Below are positions 58,828 through 64,000 of a DNA stretch of 64,000 bases, piece after piece (positions within the stretch are counted from its first letter, which is position 1; every line of letters starts with the position of its first letter). The notes below the pieces were generated by a model. It did no database searches, was not told where the DNA came from, and worked only from the letters and a program-made list of their open reading frames with translations. Location: the NCBI GenBank assembly GCA_029891345.1, contig CM057005.1, positions 59,847,760 to 59,911,759 of the forward strand. Direction: 5' to 3'. Both the position numbers and the translations under genes were made by a program. The DNA comes from Dryococelus australis. Taxonomy: Eukaryota; Arthropoda; Insecta; Phasmatodea; Phasmatidae.

Positions 58828-59224
58828 CTATAGTCCATTCAAGGTTTCTAACGGACGTTTTAACCCAAAACTTTCATAAATCACCCCGTGTATTAGGAAT
58901 TTTGTTATTTCCTAAATATGCCAGGTACCTATCGAGCGTTTTATACCTCTGTAAACACAGGCGTAACTTATTTTCCGTTATTTTGAAGTTTTAACTATGT
59001 TTATTTATAAATTATAATATTTCTTTCATAATAAACACAGTGAGAAAAATCTGTGTTGGTAGCGCCTAGTAATAAATAGTTCTCATGCAAAATAATATTA
59101 CAACTGAGTGCGCAGGAAAGCGGCAAGTTGTCCTCTGGTGTATTTGCACAAGGCGAGTAATATCCTGGAAGTAAAACCATGCAGGGTTTCAGAAAAATGC
59201 GAATTAACTGTGAATGGATTATAG
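58828..59224 (+). mobile_element. F-family repeat, complete
   Basis: It starts CTATAGTCCATTCAAGG and ends with the inverted GTGAATGGATTATAG. Blocks in order: AATCACCCCGTGTAT, CTAAATATGCCAGG, GTTGGTAGCGCC, AATAGTTCTCATGCAAAATA, GAGTGCGCAGG, CAGAAAAATGCGAATTAACTG. It is 397 bp and non-coding. Target duplications are not obvious, so the class is undetermined. Confidence 0.7.
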
Positions 59225-59328
59225 TATTTTTACCGTAAGGTGGATGTGAGGTAGAGCGATCACGCTAGCTGCGAAAAAAAAAATAACAGTCCGTGTCCCA
59301 ATATCGAACTCGTTTACTGCCAATACGA

Positions 59329-59945
59329 CTATAGTCTATTTGCGTTTTCTTCACATTTTTAAAATCCAACCTATGAAAAAATCACCCCATGTATAACGTG
59401 TTTGGTTGTTTCCTTACGAGAGCAATGTATCACAAGCGCTTTATACGTACGTGAAAATAAAAGTGCCTAATTTCTTTGTTAAATAGGATTTATAGTAATA
59501 TCGATAACTTATAATATTTCGTTTGTAATTCATATAAATAGAAACAGCAAAAAAAAAATAGTTCTGTTGGTAATGCCTTGGAAGAAATAGTTCTTAAAAA
59601 ATTATAAATATAGGCTGTTCACGGTAAAGTGAATACTTTTTAAGGCCCTTCTAAATTTGTCCTATCATCCAGTTTACATCTTCCTGCTGCTTTTTAATAT
59701 AAACATTGCAATGTGACCAATAGACACAGTATATTAATTTCACCACCCTCAAATTTTAATGCCGGAGGCTGCAATAAGATATATTTATTAGATGTTAATG
59801 CCCGTTGGGAGGGCCTTAAAATGCGCTCACTATACCGTGAACCGCCTATACAGCGAGTGTGTTGTCCCATCGGTGCAATTTTCTAGACTTGGTTAAGGTT
59901 ACTCGTGCCCAGGATGGGAAGATCGATGTTAATAGTTTGCGACCA
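59329..59945 (+). mobile_element. F-family repeat split by TA-short
   Basis: It starts CTATAGTCTATTTGCG and runs through AATCACCCCATGTATAACG and GAAATAGTTCTT. It is interrupted at 59611-59848 and resumes GCGAGTGTGTTGTCCCATC. The right end is uncertain. Confidence 0.65.
59611..59848 (-). mobile_element. TA-short MITE nested in F
   Basis: It starts TAGGCTGTTCACGGTAAAGT and ends CTCACTATACCGTGAACCGCCTA with TA on each side. The interior is closest to the nested copy at 11.28 kb. Confidence 0.9.
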
Positions 59946-60129
59946 ATTATTTTCGTCACTAGGTAAGCGCTAGTGTCGCATGTGTACCCGATTTTCGCTA
60001 TTTCCTACGTTAAAAAACAGTACAACTGTAATAGTCCTAAATAAAATGTAAAATAACTTCGCGACTAAGTAAAGTCTTTCTCTTTAATTATTCATGTAGC
60101 TGAAACCTTTCATCAAGAACTACATTTTA

Positions 60130-60535
60130 TAAAGGCTGTTCACGTTAAAGTGAGCACTTTTGAAATCAACGTTAGAAAAAAGTCACTGTCCCTACCTGTA
60201 TGTATTTTAACGGGCTCCCTGAGTGACAACCGTCCGATATAGTTGGTAACAATGGAGGGAAAGTAGTTCCATATCTTAACGTCGAATAAAAAGTGACAGT
60301 TTAAATTATTTCTTACACTTTGTGTTCTTTTAACTCCCCAGTGTGTAAAAATTGGCAGATTTATAAAATGTTTACTTTTCTAATAACTTCGCCGTTTCAC
60401 TTGACCGACACATGAATAAAGTTATGACGCCCATGGCAATGTTAATTTTACATAAGGCGTAAGAATACACAACGTGCATGTAAGTAGATCTTAAGCAGGG
60501 CTTTCGAAAGTGCTTATTTTGCCGTGAACAGCCTA
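60130..60535 (-). mobile_element. TA-long MITE, reverse
   Basis: It starts TAAAGGCTGTTCACGTTAAA and ends CTTATTTTGCCGTGAACAGCC-TA. The interior, reversed, contains GTAAGTAGATCTTAAGCAGG. Confidence 0.9.
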
Positions 60536-60639
60536 CCTATAACACTGCGTACTTTGCAGTGAAAATTTTCCCTATGTCAAAGTCTCCCATAAGAAGTCAC
60601 ATTTTGTTCCTAACCTGAGTAAGATAAACCTTAACTTGA

Positions 60640-60735
60640 TTAAGCTATGTTTGCATCAGGCTCAGGAATAACCTGAAAATAGAACTTTAACGGGACTTCA
60701 GAAAAGTTTGAAGTAACCTTGAATGAACTTTATCT
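60640..60735 (+). mobile_element. F-family 3' fragment
   Basis: TTAAGCTATGTTTGCATCAG, GGCTCAGGAATA, TTCAGAAAAGTTTGAAGTAAC and TGAATGAACTTTA match the end of F at 8.33-8.45 kb. It may be the displaced right end of the F copy at 59.33 kb. Confidence 0.55.
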
Positions 60736-61860
60736 TAAACGAATTGGATAAGATTTTAGATTGGAACTCTTTTTAAGGGGACTATGTAGCTGTGCGTCCA
60801 AGGTCAAGAAGCGAGGGAGCGATACGGGCGACAGTTACACGCACGCCCAGTGCCTCATCGCTCCTGCGCGCATAGCGTGCAGTTTTTCCGTTGTAACGCT
60901 GTACTCTGTAAATTAGATCTGTTACTCAGGGGTTTTATTACACGCGATGAAATACCACAAATTAAACTACGTCCGTATCTGTATACTTTTCTCCGGCTGC
61001 TTAAGGAAACTGCATAGGCAAGTTGTCAAAATGCGATTTTTGACCATTTTCACGAATTTTTTTCTCCAAGAATACACTTAATATGAGAAAAGTATAAAAA
61101 TAGATCCATTGATAGATGTTTTTAAATATTTTCTGACAAAAAGTAATATTTCCAGAACTTTTATTTACCGAGATACGCGTTTATGCGCAAACAACGATTT
61201 CACAGAAAACGTTTTAGCAAATAGGACTCTTAATAAACAAGTACTTTGAAATGTTTATATACTTCCTCTGATTAGTTTTTAATGAAATCGGACTATACTA
61301 AAATTGGTAAAAATATTTTATAATATAAATAAAAAAGAGTTGGTCTTTTGAAAACTAAGATATAACAAACACGTTTACCACCATTAACCATGTGACTTGT
61401 CAGTTGTATTGGTGCGAGGTAAGTCAATGTTGGGCATATGCGCAGAAGATTTAAAAAACTTTAGTCTATGGTTTCAACCCCTTCTCGGTCTAAGGGGATC
61501 AACTAGTACTTCCTACAGTAATCAAGGACGCACAGACAGAGCGAAGGATTTTTTTGCACTTCTCTTCACTTCTTCTTTGATTCAGTATAGCCTCAGTGAT
61601 GTCACATGCTGCTTAAAGACCTAGTTACTATGTTAATAAGTGTAACATTTAAATATTCATACATAGTGAACAGTGTTATAGAATGCAAAAAAATTTCTAA
61701 AGAAAACTGGAACCGTTTTGATGGTTTTGTTCTTAACGAAAATACACGTGGTAGAACGGCATCAAAATTACCGTTTGATCTCCCCCTTCATCCGTTCCCG
61801 TCAACATCTCTTGGAAAATTTCAGTTATTGCGCTGCTGTTGCAGCTAATTTAGATGGGTA
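60736..61860. other. No recognisable gene
   Basis: Two 75-80 codon frames at 61397-61848 have no domain I recognise. Confidence 0.45.
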
Positions 61861-62038
61861 TAGACTATTCACTGTAAAGTGAGTACTTTTTAAAGCCCTG
61901 CTTAATTTTTTTTTTCGGTCAACTTCTATATTTCTGCCACTTTTTAAAAACATGCATTTACATGTGACTAATACACACAGTGCTTATATTTCACCACTCT
62001 CAAAAGTTAACGTCTGATACTGCAATGAAATAGGTTTA
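61861..62038 (-). mobile_element. TA-short MITE, left part, cut by a TA-long insertion
   Basis: It starts TAGACTATTCACTGTAAAGT. The interior runs to CTGCAATGAAATAGGTTTA and then meets the TA-long terminus. Sequence after the TA-long (TTAGTGG) resembles the next family block but soon becomes (TA)n, so the right end is lost. Confidence 0.7.
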
Positions 62039-62465
62039 TAGCCTATCCACGTTAAAATGAGCACTTTTGAAATCCCTGCTTAAGATCTACCGCTATGCAC
62101 GTTTTGTATTATTCCGCCTTATGTAAAATTAACATTGCTATGGGCCTTAACACTTTATTCATGCGTCGGTCAAGCGAAACTGTAAAATTATTATAAAAGT
62201 AAACATTTTAAAAACCTGCTAATTTTCACACACTGATGCATAAAAAAAAAAAATCAGAAAGCGAAAAAAATAATTTAAATTATCGCAGATGGTTACCTAA
62301 CAGTTTTCGTTTGATGTTGAGATATGGAACTACTTTCCATCTGTCGTTACCAACTTTACCGGCGCATGTCATTATGTGCGCCCGTTGAAGTATTTGCGGG
62401 CATGGGCAGTGACTTTTTTCTAAGGTTGATTTCAAAAGTTCTCACTTTATCACGAACAGCCTTTA
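62039..62465 (+). mobile_element. TA-long MITE nested in TA-short
   Basis: It starts TAGCCTATCCACGTTAAAAT, with interior TTAAGATCTACCGCTATGCA and the uninterrupted GGTTACCTAACAG, and ends CTCACTTTATCACGAACAGCC-TTTA. Confidence 0.85.
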
Positions 62466-62475
62466 TTAGTGGTAT

Positions 62476-62762
<287 letters not shown>

Positions 62763-62838
62763 ACATATAAACGATACTTTTTTGTTGTTGGTTTACAGTT
62801 TCGCTCGTAATCAAATGGGTAGTCATTCGGCAAAACTA

Positions 62839-63061
62839 TAGGCTAATCATGATAAAGTGAGCACTTTTGGAAGCCCTCTCATTTGGAAAGATACTCAAAA
62901 AATATCTTTTATTTTAGCCTTAGACGTAAACATCCGAGTGCCGTGGAATATATACACTACATGGTAATATTTAACCAAAAAGGTGGTTAAAGGATAAGAA
63001 ATGGCTGAAACAAAAAAGTAACTAGGGCCTCAAAAGTGCTCACTTTACGGTGAACAGCCTA
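62839..63061 (+). mobile_element. TA-short MITE
   Basis: It starts TAGGCTAATCATGATAAAGT and ends CTCACTTTACGGTGAACAGCCTA. Interior AAAAAGGTGGTTAAAGG and AAATGGCTGAAAC matches the copy at 3.38 kb. Confidence 0.85.
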
Positions 63062-63903
63062 TAGCGTGTTTTACTCTGTGGCGAATAGGATTTAAAAAAA
63101 AAAAAACTTTGTTACTCAATTTATGCAACGAAATATATGGAAGGTTACGCTCGGATACTTGTTGACTGTTGGCAGTAACATTTACCACTTTCGCGCTGCC
63201 GCAGTTATGAATGGTTCGTTACGTTCTTTATGTAAACATGACCATTCTGCGAGAGAATTCAGGCTGCACCCCCCCACTTGTTTTTCTTTCGCCTCGCGTT
63301 TAAATGTACCCAACGTGTATTTGTTCGTACAGGAACAATCCTGAACGGAAATTAATATTTCCTTGTTTACATTAACGTTTTAAAACTCATGCGTACTTTA
63401 GCATGTTAAACCCAATAGGCGCGTTGGACGTCAGAATTTGTGCCAGGAAAATAATTTTTGTACTGTTTTTATTGCCTTTCGCAGTACCAGCCTGAGGAAC
63501 GCTTTCCGCCACGCGAGCCTGAAAACTCTACACAGCGGCCGGTTCTAAACGTGAGGAAAAAAATTTCACGCATCTGCTTGGGAATCTAACCATGGAATAT
63601 TAGCCTGCCAATCAGGCGGCCTAGGCACTGTACCAAAATGATTATGTATATTTTCACCTTTTCTCCAATAAACGTTTAAGTGCATATAGATTTGATTGGA
63701 AATGTTCACCTACTGAGACTATGTAAAACCGTTTGAAATTTAGTTCCAACGTACATTTGTCTTGGGTATTGCTGGTGAAAACCCATGTTACCTCCAATAC
63801 ATTCAAACGTGTGACGAGAGGACGTTTAACTCAATTTACTAGTCAACTTATCTTTTTTCTCTGTACCTTATTCCAGTATTCATTCGTAACGTTTGCAACG
63901 TCT
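63062..63903. other. No recognisable gene
   Basis: An A-run lies at about 63094-63106 and a C-run at 63268-63274. No supported gene. Confidence 0.45.
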
Positions 63904-63950
63904 TCAGTTTAGCGTGAACAGCTTATAAAAAGCTGTTCACGCTAAACTGA
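63904..63950. repeat. Perfect 21-bp palindrome of TA-element termini
   Basis: The left arm at 63904-63924 is the exact reverse complement of 63930-63950 (AAGCTGTTCACGCTAAACTG plus A), with a 5-bp centre, ATAAA. Both arms carry the same unusual variant of the family terminus (GCTAAACTGA in place of GGTAAAGTGA). Confidence 0.9.
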
Positions 63951-64000
63951 GCACGTTTGAAAGTCCTGCTTAGTATCCATTTGCATGAACAGTGTGTATT
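63930..64000 (+). mobile_element. TA-long MITE, cut by window edge
   Basis: It starts AAGCTGTTCACGCTAAACTG and continues GTTTGAAAGTCCTGCTTAGT, the TA-long beginning in + orientation. The rest lies beyond the window. Confidence 0.7.

Overview
This is a non-coding, AT-rich stretch of an animal nuclear genome, most likely from an insect with a large, transposon-rich genome. The reasons are tRNA-derived SINEs, many MITE-like DNA elements, mono- and dinucleotide microsatellites, a THAP-domain exon with a splice donor, a Tc1/mariner-type transposase fragment, and no prokaryotic gene organisation. I cannot name the species. I see no complete intact protein gene.

Transposon families, named only for this annotation. 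TA-long (about 420 bp) and TA-short (about 235 bp) share terminal inverted repeats reading (TA)GGCTGTTCACGGTAAA and insert at TA. hA, hB and hC (about 250-300 bp) have TAGRGA...TTCGCG termini and 8-bp target duplications, which is hAT-like. F is a ~400-bp repeat with CTATAGTCCATTC ends. SINE-A, -B and -C are tRNA-headed. G and H are short unclassified repeats. Elements are often nested, and sibling copies supply the empty sites, so insertion order and exact termini can be read.

Layout: 1-8.5 kb holds hB, F, hA, SINEs, hC and TA elements. 8.5-19 kb holds a degenerate ~80-bp tandem array (9.98-10.58 kb), nested TA elements, two small tandem repeats and a faint ~140-bp array. 19.2-23.9 kb is the most gene-like part: a decayed virus-like or Polinton-like element, with a retroviral-type integrase and two further broken genes on the minus strand diverging from at least four broken genes on the plus strand. 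25.7 kb has a THAP-domain exon and 26.75-27.06 kb a transposase remnant, followed by nested TA-long copies and a GC-rich island. 35.9-36.5 kb is a foldback element with ~240-bp arms. 39.6-46.6 kb is a dense nest of hA, hB, hC and SINE insertions. 48.9-49.5 kb is a TTA-flanked element, and 54.25-54.92 kb a TTAA-flanked inverted-repeat element. 58.8-64 kb holds F, TA-short and TA-long copies around a long (TA)n tract.

Nothing here appears to work together as an active pathway. The genes of the virus-like element would have cooperated in integration and particle formation, but every one carries stops or frameshifts and the integrase has lost catalytic residues.
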